In this document: positions 48,065 to 61,116 of the stretch, one piece after another
Position numbering within the stretch: the stretch's first letter is position 1
Layout of the letters: each line of letters opens with the position of its first letter
Assembly: GCA_944989445.1 (NCBI GenBank)
Contig: CALYLW010000055.1
Span: forward strand, 310,001-374,000
Reading direction: 5' to 3'
DNA length: 64,000 nt
Source of the DNA: Ampullaceana balthica
Lineage: Eukaryota; Mollusca; Gastropoda; Lymnaeidae
Translations under genes and position numbers: made by a program
Notes under the pieces: generated by a model
What the model was told of the DNA's origin: nothing
The model's input: the letters and a program-made list of their open reading frames with translations, nothing else
Database searches by the model: none

Positions 48065-51000
48065 GATGACTCGGAGTCATATGCCTATAGTCTATAGTAC
48101 TAGAGTTTATTAGAGGGATGTAGACTCGGAGTCATATGCCTATAGTACTAGAGTTTACTAGAGGGATGAAGACTTGGAGTCATATGCCTATAGTACTAGA
48201 GTTTACTAGAGGGATGTAGACTTGGAGTCATATGCCTATAGTACTAGAGTTTACTAGAGGGATGAAGACTTGGAGTCATATGCCTATAGTACTAGAGTTT
48301 ACTAGAGGGATGTAGACTTGGAGTCATATGCCTATAGTACTAGAGTTTACTAGAGGGATGAAGACTTGGAGTCATATGCCTATAGTACTAGAGTTTACTA
48401 GAGGGATGTAGACTTGGAGTCATATGCCTATAGTACTAGAGTTTATTAGAGGGATGTAGACTAGAGGGATGTAGACTTGGAGTCATATGCCTATAGTACT
48501 AGAGTTTACTAGAGGGATGTAGACTTGGAGACTTATGCCTATAGTACTAGAGTTTACTAGAGGGATGTAGACTTGGAGACTTATGCCTATAGTACTAGAG
48601 TTTACTAGAGGGATGTAGACTTGGAGTCATATGCCTATAGTACAAGAGTTTACTAGAGGGATGTAGACTTGGAGTCATATGCCTATAGTACTAGAGTTTA
48701 CTAGAGGGATGACTTGGAGACTTATGCCTATAGTACTAGAGTTTACTAGAGGGATGTAGACTTGGAGACTTATGCCTATAGTACTAGAGTTTACTAGAGG
48801 GATGTAGACTTGGAGTCTTATGCCTATAGTACTAGAGTTTACTAGAGGGATGTAGACTTGGAGTCATATGCCTATAGTACTAGAGTTTACTAGAGGGATG
48901 AAGACTTGGAGTCATATGCCTATAGTACTAGAGTTTACTAGAGGGATGAAGACTTGGAGTCATATGCCTATAGTACTAGAGTTTACTAGAGGGATGTAGA
49001 CTTGGAGTCATATGCCTATAGTACTAGAGTTTACTAGAGGGATGACTTGGAGTCATATGCCTATAGTACTAGAGTTTACTAGAGGGATGAAGACTTGGAG
49101 TCATATGCCTATAGTACTAGAGTTTACTAGAGGGATGTAGACTTGGAGTCATATGCCTATAGTACTAGAGTTTACTAGAGGGATGACTTGGAGTCATATG
49201 CCTATAGTACTAGAGTTTACTAGAGGGATGAAGACTTGGAGTCATATGCCTATAGTACTAGAGTTTACTAGAGGGATGTAGACTTGGAGTCATATGCCTA
49301 TAGTACTAGAGTTTACTAGAGGGATGTAGACTTGGAGTCATATGCCTATAGTACTAGAGTTTACTAGAGGGATGACTTGGAGTCATATGCCTATAGTACT
49401 AGAGTTTACTAGAGGGATGAAGACTTGGAGTCATATGCCTATAGTACTAGAGTTTACTAGAGGGATGTAGACTTGGAGTCATATGCCTATAGTACTAGAG
49501 TTTACTAGAGGGATGACTTGGAGTCATATGCCTATAGTACTAGAGTTTACTAGAGGGATGAAGACTTGGAGTCATATGCCTATAGTACTAGAGTTTACTA
49601 GAGGGATGTAGACTTGGAGTCATATGCCTATAGTACTAGAGTTTACTAGAGGGATGAAGACTTGGAGTCATATGCCTATAGTACTAGAGTTTACTAGAGG
49701 GATGTAGACTTGGAGTCATATGCCTATAGTACTAGAGTTTACTAGAGGGATGTAGACTTGGAGTCATATGCCTATAGTACTAGAGTTTACTAGAGGGATG
49801 TAGACTTGGAGTCATATGCCTATAGTACTAGAGTTTACTAGAGGGATGAAGACTTGGAGTCATATGCCTATAGTACTAGAGTTTACTAGAGGGATGTAGA
49901 CTTGGAGTCATATGCCTATAGTACTAGAGTTTATTAGAGGGATGTAGACTAGAGGGATGTAGACTTGGAGTCATATGCCTATAGTACTAGAGTTTACTAG
50001 AGGGATGTAGACTTGGAGACTTATGCCTATAGTACTAGAGTTTACTAGAGGGATGTAGACTTGGAGTCATATGCCTATAGTACAAGAGTTTACTAGAGGG
50101 ATGTAGACTTGGAGTCATATGCCTATAGTACTAGAGTTTACTAGAGGGATGACTTGGAGACTTATGCCTATAGTACTAGAGTTTACTAGAGGGATGTAGA
50201 CTTGGAGACTTATGCCTATAGTACTAGAGTTTACTAGAGGGATGTAGACTTGGAGTCTTATGCCTATAGTACTAGAGTTTACTAGAGGGATGACTTGGAG
50301 TCATATGCCTATAGTACTAGAGTTTACTAGAGGGATGAAGACTTGGAGTCATATGCCTATAGTACTAGAGTTTACTAGAGGGATGTAGACTTGGAGTCAT
50401 ATGCCTATAGTACTAGAGTTTACTAGAGGGATGAAGACTTGGAGTCATATGCCTATAGTACTAGAGTTTACTAGAGGGATGTAGACTTGGAGTCATATGC
50501 CTATAGTACTAGAGTTTACTAGAGGGATGTAGACTTGGAGTCATATGCCTATAGTACTAGAGTTTACTAGAGGGATGTAGACTTGGAGTCATATGCCTAT
50601 AGTACTAGAGTTTACTAGAGGGATGAAGACTTGGAGTCATATGCCTATAGTACTAGAGTTTACTAGAGGGATGTAGACTTGGAGTCATATGCCTATAGTA
50701 CTAGAGTTTATTAGAGGGATGTAGACTAGAGGGATGTAGACTTGGAGTCATATGCCTATAGTACTAGAGTTTACTAGAGGGATGTAGACTTGGAGACTTA
50801 TGCCTATAGTACTAGAGTTTACTAGAGGGATGTAGACTTGGAGTCATATGCCTATAGTACAAGAGTTTACTAGAGGGATGTAGACTTGGAGTCATATGCC
50901 TATAGTACTAGAGTTTACTAGAGGGATGACTTGGAGACTTATGCCTATAGTACTAGAGTTTACTAGAGGGATGTAGACTTGGAGACTTATGCCTATAGTA

Positions 51001-52111
51001 CTAGAGTTTACTAGAGGGATGTAGACTTGGAGTCTTATGCCTATAGTACTAGAGTTTACTAGAGGGATGTAGACTTGGAGTCATATGCCTATAGTACTAG
51101 AGTTTACTAGAGGGATGAAGACTTGGAGTCATATGCCTATAGTACTAGAGTTTACTAGAGGGATGAAGACTTGGAGTCATATGCCTATAGTACTAGAGTT
51201 TACTAGAGGGATGTAGACTTGGAGTCATATGCCTATAGTACTAGAGTTTACTAGAGGGATGAAGACTTGGAGTCATATGCCTATAGTACTAGAGTTTACT
51301 AGAGGGATGTAGACTTGGAGTCATATGCCTATAGTACTAGAGTTTACTAGAGGGATGACTTGGAGTCATATGCCTATAGTACTAGAGTTTACTAGAGGGA
51401 TGAAGACTTGGAGTCATATGCCTATAGTACTAGAGTTTACTAGAGGGATGTAGACTTGGAGTCATATGCCTATAGTACTAGAGTTTACTAGAGGGATGAC
51501 TTGGAGTCATATGCCTATAGTACTAGAGTTTACTAGAGGGATGAAGACTTGGAGTCATATGCCTATAGTACTAGAGTTTACTAGAGGGATGTAGACTTGG
51601 AGTCATATGCCTATAGTACTAGAGTTTACTAGAGGGATGAAGACTTGGAGACTTATGCCTATAGTACTAGAGTTTACTAGAGGGATGTAGACTTGGAGTC
51701 ATATGCCTATAGTACTAGAGTTTACTAGAGGGATGAAGACTTGGAGTCATATGCCTATAGTACTAGAGTTTACTAGAGGGATGTAGACTTGGAGTCATAT
51801 GCCTATAGTACTAGAGTTTACTAGAGGGATGAAGACTTGGAGACTTATGCCTATAGTACTAGAGTTTACTAGAGGGATGTAGACTTGGAGTCATATGCCT
51901 ATAGTACTAGAGTTTACTAGAGGGATGAAGACTTGGAGTCATATGCCTATAGTACTAGAGTTTACTAGAGGGATGTAGACTTGGAGACGTATGCCTATAG
52001 TACTAGAGTTTACTAGAGGGATAAAGACTTGGAGACTTATGCCTCTAGTACTAGAGTTTACTAGAGGGATGACTTGGCGTCATATATATGCCAAAAGTAC
52101 TATAGAGGGAT
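48065..52111 (+). repeat. 4-kb satellite-like array of 48-bp units (about 84) with higher-order repeats
   Basis: The unit reads TAGAGGGATGTAGACTTGGA then GTCATATGCCTATAGTACTA then GAGTTTAC. A 45-bp variant lacks three bases (GGGATGACTTGG). Marker variants recur as blocks: a partial extra unit after GTTTATTAGAGG at 48441, 49929 and 50706, and TACAAGAG at 48641, 50081 and 50859. The last two blocks are 777-778 bp apart for both markers, so a segment of that size was duplicated whole. Edge units at 48065-48130 and after 52020 are the most diverged. It contains the palindrome TAGTACTA. Confidence 0.97.
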
Positions 52112-53089
52112 GCACGCAAACCAGAAAAACAGAGATGTTCTCATTTTTTAAATACTGAATGGTTGCATGCAAAACAGAAACATCTTTTGTTAATATTACT
52201 ATATTTCTCTTTTTTAGGTTTCTGAGCTTAGTCAATATTGACAATGTCAATAAGTTTTTATTGGTCCAGATTTAAGTGATGCTCTTATTGAAGTCAGATT
52301 TGTGGAATCGGAAGCATATAACCCAAGGATGAGAGTTAATCACAATTTCTCAGCCATATTTTCCACTTCATCTTTAGTGTTTCTATTGTCATTACCTTCT
52401 CATTCAGTCCCAAGCGACCGCCATCTCCCGCCCCACCCTTGTATATCCCTAAAGATCACCCAATTCACCTGGTACGTGTACCACAGAAATAGGACCGCAT
52501 ACAGAGACACAGGGCTTTTGTTTACAACCTAATCAGCTGGAGTGTTGCCGTTTTACGGCCCAGTAATCAGCCAATCTTTTCCCCCTTTCCGACTACTGAT
52601 GAGATTAGTTAATACCGCCATCAAAAAGCGAGTGCCCATCCACGATCACATCTTAACCGAGACCATAACGATGCGCAACTTTACGGGTCGTCTAATCACC
52701 AGCATAATATGTCGGGCTTCATAACGAATTACGTCGTTGTCATGAAGCATCTTTAAAATAATTTATCTAGTTTAAAGTTGTTAAAAGATTATTTCACTAT
52801 CATTCCATCGAGACATTTCCCGGGTATTGGGACATTTACATACACTTTATTGACAATGTTAATCTATTATGGAATATAATTAGTATTTAATAATGCGGAG
52901 GCGGAATAAACAAAACATAAATTCGTTAAAAGTTAATCAAAAGATTAGCTAATCAATATTGTATCTGAACCATAAAGAAAGCGGTCACTATTTCAATACT
53001 GTGTTGATTGGACCTCGTCAACCTTGCATCCGGGTGAATTGACAGTGTCGTCTCCTGGAACCCTTACACAAGGATAAACAGTCTACCAC
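52112..53089. other. No recognisable feature
   Basis: Unique-looking sequence with moderate GC at 52380-52720. No protein family recognised. Confidence 0.5.
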
Positions 53090-53261
53090 CAATATTCCCT
53101 ATAAGGTTCGTTGTTCCGTGTACAAAGTAATTAAACTCGTGTGCAAAGTTGCACAGTCTTTTTTTGTGTAATTTTTTTTTAATTTTCTGCGCGGTAGTTC
53201 TTAACTCCTGCGTGGCTTTTGTAAGATATCTGAGCAGCCACGCAGCTTAAATGGAACTTTG
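53090..53261 (+). mobile_element. Family V hAT-like MITE, copy V3
   Basis: It begins CAATATTCCCTATAAGGTTC and ends CTTAAATGGAACTTTG. It is flanked by a perfect 8-bp duplication TCTACCAC (53082-53089 and 53262-53269). It shares GTGTGCAAAGTTGCACA and GAGCAGCCACGCAGC with V1. Confidence 0.9.
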
Positions 53262-53283
53262 TCTACCACTACGTCGTGTTCCA

Positions 53284-53545
53284 TGCCAATTATGGTCTCA
53301 TTCTAATGTCAATGCCTATCATGGTCTCATTCTAATGTCAATGCCTATCATGGTCTCATTCTAATGTCAATGCCTATCATGGTCTCATTCTAATGTCAAT
53401 GCCTATCATGGTCTCATTCTAATGTCAATGCCTATCATGGTCTCATTCTAATGTCAATGCCTATCATGGTCTCATTCTAATGTCAATGCCTATCATGGTC
53501 TCATTCTAATGTCAATTCCTATCATGGTCTCATGATAGTGCTAAT
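53284..53545 (+). repeat. 29-bp minisatellite, about 9 units
   Basis: The unit is TGCCTATCATGGTCTCATTC then TAATGTCAA. The first (CCAATTATGG) and last (CATGATAGTGCTAATGCC) units are diverged and the middle ones identical. It starts 15 bp after the V3 target duplication. Confidence 0.95.
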
Positions 53546-55426
53546 GCCTTCCAGTAATAAGGCGAACCAACTTAATTATTAATATTGAACAGTGTATATG
53601 AACTACAGAAGTCGGAATGGCTTACGTCAGTCGTTTTATCCCCATTACTTAATTTCATTACATTGATTTTGATATTATACATTTTTATTGTTTATTATAC
53701 TTTCAAACCAATGTCTTCTTTATTTCTTCTTTTTTCAAAATGATCCAAACAAAAAAAATTAATCCGACAACCGGATTATTAGCAGCGAAAATGGGTCAAA
53801 CCCCATAAATAGAAATCCGATTAGTGTTTTTATTTCTTTTTTTTTAAATTCTTTTTTTTCTTTTTCCCCCCAGTGTTTAGCCACTTCTGTTAACAACACA
53901 TTTGATGGAAAAAATATTTGTGATCTCATGTGTCCTCAAAAACTGTCCCATAGCTTTTAATTGAATACCCCTGACCACTGTAAAGTACATCCCCTATCGG
54001 CAGTCTGTTACACGACAAGAGTCGGATCTACTGATTAGCGTAAGTAAATGTTTGATGGTCATTTGAACATACACTGATGTTCTTTTAACTCAACAACAAT
54101 AAACAGTTATTATTTTGAATTTTAAAAAAATTATTATATTTATTAATTTATTTTTGTCGTCTTTCCTGGTATGTTTGAGCTTCACTTGGACAAATGCTAC
54201 GCCACCGGCCATTAAAGTTCAATATTTTCCCCACGCAACTCGTCCCCTTGAGTGTTGCTATGACCACGATCTCCGCGCGTCATTGGACAGAGCTTCCGTT
54301 TGTTCACTAACACAACGGATATGTCGTCACAGGAAGTCACAGCTGGTTTTGTTTGCAGTAAATAAGGTCAATGAATTAGCCTCTAAGACAAATACTTAGC
54401 GCCGAATTCGTTGCCTAATGAGACCGAAATAACTACAACACGGTGTACACATAAACCATCAATAAATATTTAAATTGGTGTATACATAGAGGCTTGTTTT
54501 CTGTTTAGTGCTGAACAATGTGTACACTTCATTGTGTAAATCGCGTAGTACCGAGGCAGAGGTTGTGTTACGTTTTTTCACTGACTATATAACATATTTT
54601 GACATATGGACATAATGTCTCACGTTTAACATCGAATCTCTGGTATATGACATAAGAAGCCGGCTTCCTGATAGTAGACATATAACAACCGACTTATCCT
54701 ATATGTATATAACGTATGCTACATTTATAAAGAAGATTACTGCGTCCTACGCAAACGTATTTTAGTCATCGCACAATGTTCACAGTCATTAAACAAAGAT
54801 GTACACACGACTCATGCTAAACACATACCCCACGCCCCCACACCCCCACCGTTAGCTCCCCCAACGTGATGGAGATTTGAAGATGGTCATAAAATGGCCG
54901 CCCTCAGACCTGCCAGCCGGAAACATCTTCTTTAATTGGGTCATATTAACTACAATGGATGGAGATTTCTTTTCAGACACGTTCAAATTAATCATAAAAA
55001 TAAACACTAAAAATGTGAAGTCTAAGAGGAACAGGAACAATAACAAAGAAAACGAAAAAATTTTCCCTCTCTTAATTCTGATGGTTAATTTGAGACGCGT
55101 GAAAGGGGCATAACTTCAGACATACATTCAAGCGGATGGCGATTTGGGGGAAGTAGAGTATATTATTACACTCAGCGACAGGCTAGGAATAAAACGTTTG
55201 GTATGGATTTGATGGAAGGTGGCGCCACTGTTCTTCTCGAGCAGCTTAATTAAGGGAGATAATTTGTTACATAGTAAAAACAATGCCCACCGTGGTTAGC
55301 TCCCTTTACAGAGAGATCACAAGGCGGTACACAGTTGCTTTCTTACTTCCCTTGTCATGTTTCAAAATATCTCACACTATTCTGAAGGCACTGTTTTTTA
55401 ATTTTAAATTTTTTTTTATATCTAAA
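53546..55426. other. No recognisable feature
   Basis: AT-rich with T-runs at 53826-53868. A 94-codon frame at 54115-54399 begins with a hydrophobic stretch, but its first codon is TTG and no gene is called. Confidence 0.5.
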
Positions 55427-56782
55427 TCGTCGTTTAATGTTGACATTAAATCATTTGTGATGTAACCGCAGCTCCGTTTGGTTCTCTTAAGGCAGGAGTC
55501 TGTGAACTTTTTTGCCCGTTACCCCAAAATGTTCAAGTTTGCGTTCCCCCCCCCCAACCCCCAGACTATAGGTCCTGCTAACATGACTCGGGGATTTGGG
55601 GGATCGTCGTTAGCCCCCCCCCCACCCCCGGAAAAATGCAACTGGTGAATTTTACAAGCTTGACAAGTGTCTAAAAATGACCTAAATGGATTATGTGAAG
55701 ATATTTTAAGTCAAAACGACACGGAATATCCTTTTTCTTTAAAAAAGGGGGGGGGGATCTATTTGATAGAATTATAAACGTTTTAAGTTTGATATTATTG
55801 TTCGATTGGTTTTTGGTAAAACGCCCCTGGCCATTCTAGATATAATGATAAATGAGCCCATTTAAAATTAGTCAAGTATTCATTAACTTTATTGAATGCA
55901 TCAATTTCTTGACATCGCAATTCGAGAGGAGCACAAAACAAATTTTCTTCTTAGCTCAGTTTTTAAGGCATTAATTTTAAATATCACAGAAAGGATACTT
56001 GATACAGTCAAGTCATGTGCATTAAGATTATTGTCACTCGAGTCAATATAAATGAAAGTGGGGTCGATTTTGGTGTCTTCGTATAGTACGTAGGTAAAAA
56101 AATCTACATAGTTGTCAAATTTTTACAAATGCATTTTCTGGAAGGAACCGGTTCAATAATGGGCATATGTTCCAAGCGTACACGTACACATGACGTATTT
56201 TAATAAAGCTATTGGATTGAAGTGGATGTTATATGTCCCAAATGAGTCTGCATTACCCGCAATAATTCCCTTTTGACCCCAGATGAGGCAATTTACCCAT
56301 GTTCGCCCACCTCTTTCTTACGGGATGCCCGTCAGTCAATTGAGGGATTTTTTTAAAAATTCATTTTAAAAATGTTATTTTAAAATATATTTTTTTCTAA
56401 ACAAAGACGTTAACCGTGATGATTAATAGTCAATGTTTAATTTGTATGCATTAAAATAAAATATAATCTAAGGATGTTAACACAGTTCGTTTTCTGAAGG
56501 CCGGTTAAACGTTCTTTTAAAAAACCTACAAGTGGGTTGCGATATTACAATGTAGACCTTCACTAAATAAATAATAAATACTTAAATGACAATAAAAGTG
56601 ATTTGAAACATACTTATTTTCAAATAGAAAATAAGGTTGTTTTCTTTTCTTTTTTTTGTGTTTCAAAGCTTTGTGACGTATTTTTAGAGGGGGGGTCTAA
56701 CTTTTTGTGACGAAGCGTGACGAGGGGGGGAAGGGGTCAAAAATCGGCACAAAATCGCGTGACGTCATTTATGGACGGCCCC
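55427..56782 (+). mobile_element. Family T transposon, copy T2, left-truncated
   Basis: It matches T1 from TCGTCGTTTAATGTTGACAT (T1 near 3226) to the right TIR GTGACGTCATTTATGGACGG and CCCC at 56779-56782. The left 320 bp of T1, including the left TIR, are absent. It lacks the MITE present in T1 and shows the intact target TTCTAGAT near 55836. It has about 210 bp (roughly 56145-56350) absent from T1, either an insertion here or a deletion in T1. Confidence 0.85.
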
Positions 56783-56800
56783 TAAGGAAAGCTCGTGTGG

Positions 56801-57245
56801 ATATTCTTGACTGTCTTCTATCATATTCTTGACTGTCTTCTAGCATATTCTTGACTGTCCTCTAGCACATTCTTGGCTGTCGTCTAGCACAGGGGTCTCC
56901 AAACTTTTCTGCCGGAGGGCCACATTAACTGTCAAACAGCAGTTTGGGGGTCGACTACACACAGATTTGTGGTAAACTACAGGTAAAAATGGTATCTTTT
57001 TTTTTAGATTAAAAGGTCACCAGGGGCCGGATGAGAGGGCCTTGCGGGCCGCATCTGGCCCGCAGGCCGTAGTTTGGAGACCCCTGCTCTAGCACATTGT
57101 GGCTGTCCTCTAGCACATTCTTGGCTGTTCTCTAGCATATTCTTGAATGTCTTCTAGCATATTTTTTACTGTCCTCTAGCATATATTTACTTTCATGTAA
57201 CATATTCGTGACTGTCCTCTTGCACCTGTTTCACTGTCCTCTAAC
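56801..57245 (+). repeat. 22-bp minisatellite split by a MITE
   Basis: The unit is ATATTCTTGACTGTCTTCTA then GC. Four units lie before the MITE (56801-56889) and about seven diverged ones after it (57087-57245: ACATTGTGGCTGTCCTCTAGC, ATTTTTTACTGTCC and others). It begins 18 bp beyond the end of T2. Confidence 0.9.
56890..57086 (+). mobile_element. hAT MITE, 197 bp, Buster-type, in the 22-bp array
   Basis: The ends are CAGGGGTCTCCAAACTTTTC and TAGTTTGGAGACCCCTG, a long clean inverted pair. The interior has GGGCCGGATGAGAGGGCC and GCGGGCCGCATCTGGCCCGC. The target duplication is GTCTAGCA (56882-56889) and CTCTAGCA (57087-57094), 7 of 8, with central TA. Confidence 0.95.
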
Positions 57246-58264
57246 TCCCCTGACATGTCCTTCCACACTTCTTTTTCTGTGCATCATCCCCCACCCCCCG
57301 AGAATGCGCCACTGTCCTATGTTGTAATTCACTCTGAGTATTTTAATTCACTTCCGGTCCAGCATCACGTGACAATTCGGTGTCGGATCGGAACTGTCAC
57401 CGGCACGGCCCTGTCACTGCTGTTTGACCACTACTGACCCTCACAGCACGACCTCATTACCAAACAGACAACCACAGTGGGCGCCATTACTCCATTCGGC
57501 AACAGGAGCTACCGTAATAAAGACCCCACCCACGGAGGTCAGACTACATGGGCCAATAATGGGCTGACACCTCTGACTAACCAGTCGACAATGACCGCTC
57601 ACCGGTCAGAAGGATGTCCGAGAAAGAAAAAAACTCCACCGATGACATAGCTAATGAAGGTTAGCGGTTCACCCCCCGATGAACGGATCACAAAGCGTGT
57701 CAATGGCTGGTGGGTCCCGCTGTGGGGGACCGTTAAAAGAAATGCGTGGGTAAAATAATTATTTGGCATCTCGAAGATGCGAGTAACGAACGAGAGCTAA
57801 AAAACGAAATGAGGATGCCTGGAATGCTCGGGGAAATGTTGGATTCTGTTATCGTATTGAGCTTTCGAGTTCATTTATTCACGGATGTGCGAGCACGTGA
57901 AAGGAACGAAACAAAACAAATGGCAAGTTGGAGGTACTTGTCCAGTTGTGGTCAGTGGTCAAGGTACCAGCGGGCTATGGGCTTGTTATTTATTTGCATT
58001 TCAGGTCGACAGTTGCCAAAGTGCTAATCTGGTTGAGGGACGTATGGGGCTGTGAGGCTCACGAGGGACGAGTGTTAAGCTCAAGATTTGGTCGACTAGA
58101 CAAATAACCTGACAGTGTCGGATCTATCAAACAAACGACAGGGGCGTGGATGATTTGCATCTGTAACGAGATGTGGCTTTCAGATTTTGATATGTTTCAG
58201 ATCCCTTTGTTACGCAATCTGCCCCTTAAATATAATGATCAAGTGTAATAATATACAAATGAAC
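57246..58264. other. No recognisable feature
   Basis: Moderate GC unique sequence. Open frames have no family resemblance. Confidence 0.5.
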
Positions 58265-58484
58265 CTATATTACACAATGGTATCCATCTTAACCCAACGA
58301 CTACCTCTATATTACACAATGGTATCCATCTTAACCCAACGACTACCTCTATATTACACAATGGTATCCATCTTAACCCAACGACTACCTCTATATTACA
58401 CAATGGTATCCATCTTAACCCAACGACTACCTCTATATTACACAATGGTGTCCATCTTAACCCAACGACTACCTCTATATTACA
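58265..58484 (+). repeat. 42-bp minisatellite, 5 units
   Basis: The unit is CTATATTACACAATGGTATC then CATCTTAACCCAACGACTAC then CT. Only one base varies (GTGTCC in the last). The length is divisible by three, so both strands stay open (periods LYYTMVSILTQRLP and MCNIEVVVGLRWIP), with no evidence of coding. Confidence 0.95.
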
Positions 58485-60618
58485 TTTAAAGTATGAAGTT
58501 CACAGAGGTATCCAGAGAAACGATGACGTAATCCTAAATACCATTTGAATTTAATGATGCGCTCAGGGACATGTGAATTCATGTGTCTTGGCGCTTCTTT
58601 TATTGCATCAAGATAAATTGACCGCTATGACCTATTATAAATCAAAAGTGGACCTTTAGCTGATGTTGTCATTTCATGCTATTAGGGAGATCAGATGGGG
58701 GAGATGGTAGATAAAACACCAGCCTCACCCCAGCCCACTTAAGAACACAAAATCCTGCTCCTCAATTAATTCTTTATTGCCAGGAAACCTTGGGTCAGGC
58801 TAGTGGAAATACAAGACACTGATAGGCCCACTTAGTTAAATGTAATGGCCGACTATCATTTCCAATCCTGTGTACACTTTAATTGGTTTATCAAGTATTT
58901 CAAATCTTTCTTATGTCGACAATCCCCCCCGAGTAGGGTATTAATTGGTTTGTCTTTTATCACCCAATTTTAACACTCGTTAACTTTTTTTTTAAACACG
59001 AGATTGAGCTTCTTCTTGTGTGATGCCGCCTTGGTGGAGGCCGGGGTGGAGAGGGTTGCTCTACAACCCGCCTAATAAAGATCATCTTGGAAAGCAAGCA
59101 CTCCAACCTGCCACGGCTAACGAGACACTGAAAAGAGCCGGCATGGCCCTGCTGTCCACCATGTTGATTCAGCAAACAGAGCGCTGCTGAGAAATTAGTT
59201 TCGTATTCCATCACTAAACGAGACGGGCCCGAGGTTTATTCCACCCCCGATTAAACTCGGCGATCGCCGGCGTCGAGTGTTTGGCCACTATCGAGTATCC
59301 TTCTAGCCCAGGCCTTCACTCTAACCGCTAACATGACATTTCCGGCGGTAAGGTGGCTCCGAAACGGCAGACGACCTTCCACGAGTTTGTTTTCTTTCCC
59401 CGTGTTCTGGGGGAGCAGGCCATCGGCGTGCAGGAAAAAAGGCAAAAGGTTTGCATCTTTGTAGAGATTGATTCTCAGCAATTAGAGACTGACTAGGACC
59501 CTAGCGAGACGTCTCCTTTAGGAAAACATAAGTGGGGGAGGCAAAGGCGGAGACAGTAGATGAGGGGTCAGTGCATTGTGATTAGTGTCAGAAATGAGTG
59601 GGTGACAAACTATAAAATAAAACTATCTTTTTCTTCTTCTTTGCATTCTAACATGGGGAAGAGGGGGGGGGGCTTTAGATAAGAAAAGAAACAACAAATA
59701 GTACATGATTATTGTGCGCACGATTCATATCCTTAACATGGTCTACCATAACTTAAATTACAATTCAGTCTTAACCCGGAAGTAGAGCTGAAAATTAACT
59801 TGGTTTTGGGTTGGAACAAATTGAGCTTCCGTTTCGTTTATTAAAAAAATAAATATCTGACTACCAAACCTCTAAACTCCATGTCGCAGTGACCGTTGCT
59901 GGCAGGCCACGTCAGCCTGAAACACTGGTGGACATGCGTCAAGTTGTATAAAGCTCAGCTCCTGACAAGATGACCATCAAATGGCCTCTTAATCTCGTGT
60001 ATTTCTATCGTGTGTGACTATAGTCCAACCAGGCTTTTTATAGCCACCCCACATTATCATCTTTAGGATCCAACCACATTCACTTATGTTTAATATCTAA
60101 ATAGGCCTTAATGTTCCGTCAGCACGAATCACAACATGTATGTAGATTAAAAGACTCACACAATGCAATTATGATAAACACCCATAACATGCCCATCAAT
60201 TACTAAAACAATATTTAACAAGAATTTTTCGCAGGATGCCGCCCATGACAAATTTAAAATTTTTATCCAGCCAACTTTTGTCCTATAGAAAAACAAGCCT
60301 CGAAGTAAACACTGCGCGTGAGAAGTGAGACGAGTGGCTGCATCACTTCCGTTAAAATAATTATGGCTCCTTACACTAAATGTTTACTTTGTTTTTGTCC
60401 TCATTTCGTAGGGGGTGAAGGGAGGGGTGGTTATAAGCAAGGGGAGCTACCCTCCTCACTTATCTCAGTTGGTGAGCAGTTCCCTTCCCCCCGGTATTTT
60501 CTTTTCTTTATTTTATTTTTCTATCCGATTTAATTCGCGTCAAAAGTAAGACGATCTATTTTGGCACGCGATCGAAAGCCATCGTTGGCGCCAACAGATA
60601 CGGAGGCTGAGCTTCTGA
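58485..60618. other. Long unique stretch, no gene recognised
   Basis: Moderate GC at 58970-59520 and elsewhere. No repeats from the other families seen. A G-run (59660-59671) is the only low-complexity item. Confidence 0.5.
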
Positions 60619-60780
60619 GGTGTATGGTGGGCCCAGGGGCCGGTAGCTTTGCATGTGATGTGTACGGTGGGCCCAGGGGCCGGTAGCTTTACATCTAATG
60701 TGTACGGTGGACCCAGGGACCGGTAGTTCTTCTCCGAGTTATACGGTAGGACCTTGGACTGGTAGCGTTCTGAGGTATAA
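60619..60780 (+). repeat. About 40-bp minisatellite, 4 diverged units
   Basis: Units contain GGTGGGCCCAGGGGCCGGTA then GCTTTGCATGTGATGTGTAC. The first two are close, the third and fourth diverged (ACCCAGGGACCGGTAG, ACCTTGGACTGGTAG). It ends at the MITE. Confidence 0.85.
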
Positions 60781-60782
60781 GG

Positions 60783-60970
60783 CAGTGCTTCTCAAACTTT
60801 TTAGTATTGCGGACCGGCAGGAATTTTTTCCATTGCACCAGGGACCGGTGAACTATTTTCCCTGTACTGACGTGGTAGCAAAATGTCCTTTCTTGTTAAC
60901 TTCTGCGGACCGGCATCGGATGGCCCACGGACCGGCACCGGTCCGCGGACTACAACTTTGAGAAGCACGG
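60783..60970 (-). mobile_element. hAT MITE, second copy of the T1-inserted family, 188 bp
   Basis: The ends are CAGTGCTTCTCAAACTTTTT and TTTGAGAAGCACGG (last bases mutated from ACTG). It is flanked by a perfect 8-bp duplication GTATAAGG (60775-60782, 60971-60978), central TA. The GCACCGGTCCGCGGAC interior matches the inverse of the 3619 copy. Confidence 0.95.
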
Positions 60971-61116
60971 GTATAAGGTATGATCTCATGCTGGAAAGTT
61001 TACGTCTGAAGTTAAATATAAAATCGTATATAAGATACCAGAGTTTAAAGACATAAATTTATATCGCAAAATTAAAGACAATTTTAAAGATAGAATCGTA
61101 CCACTATTTAAATTAA

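Noticed and set aside
54115..54399. 94-codon frame with a signal-peptide-like N-terminus and Cys residues (possible secreted peptide)
   Set aside because: The frame starts at TTG with no ATG before the hydrophobic stretch, and the hydrophobic part is encoded by an AT-rich run. No splice or homology support.
58187..58489. 100-codon frame LYYTMVSILTQRLP repeats
   Set aside because: It is the 42-bp array; open on both strands by unit length alone.
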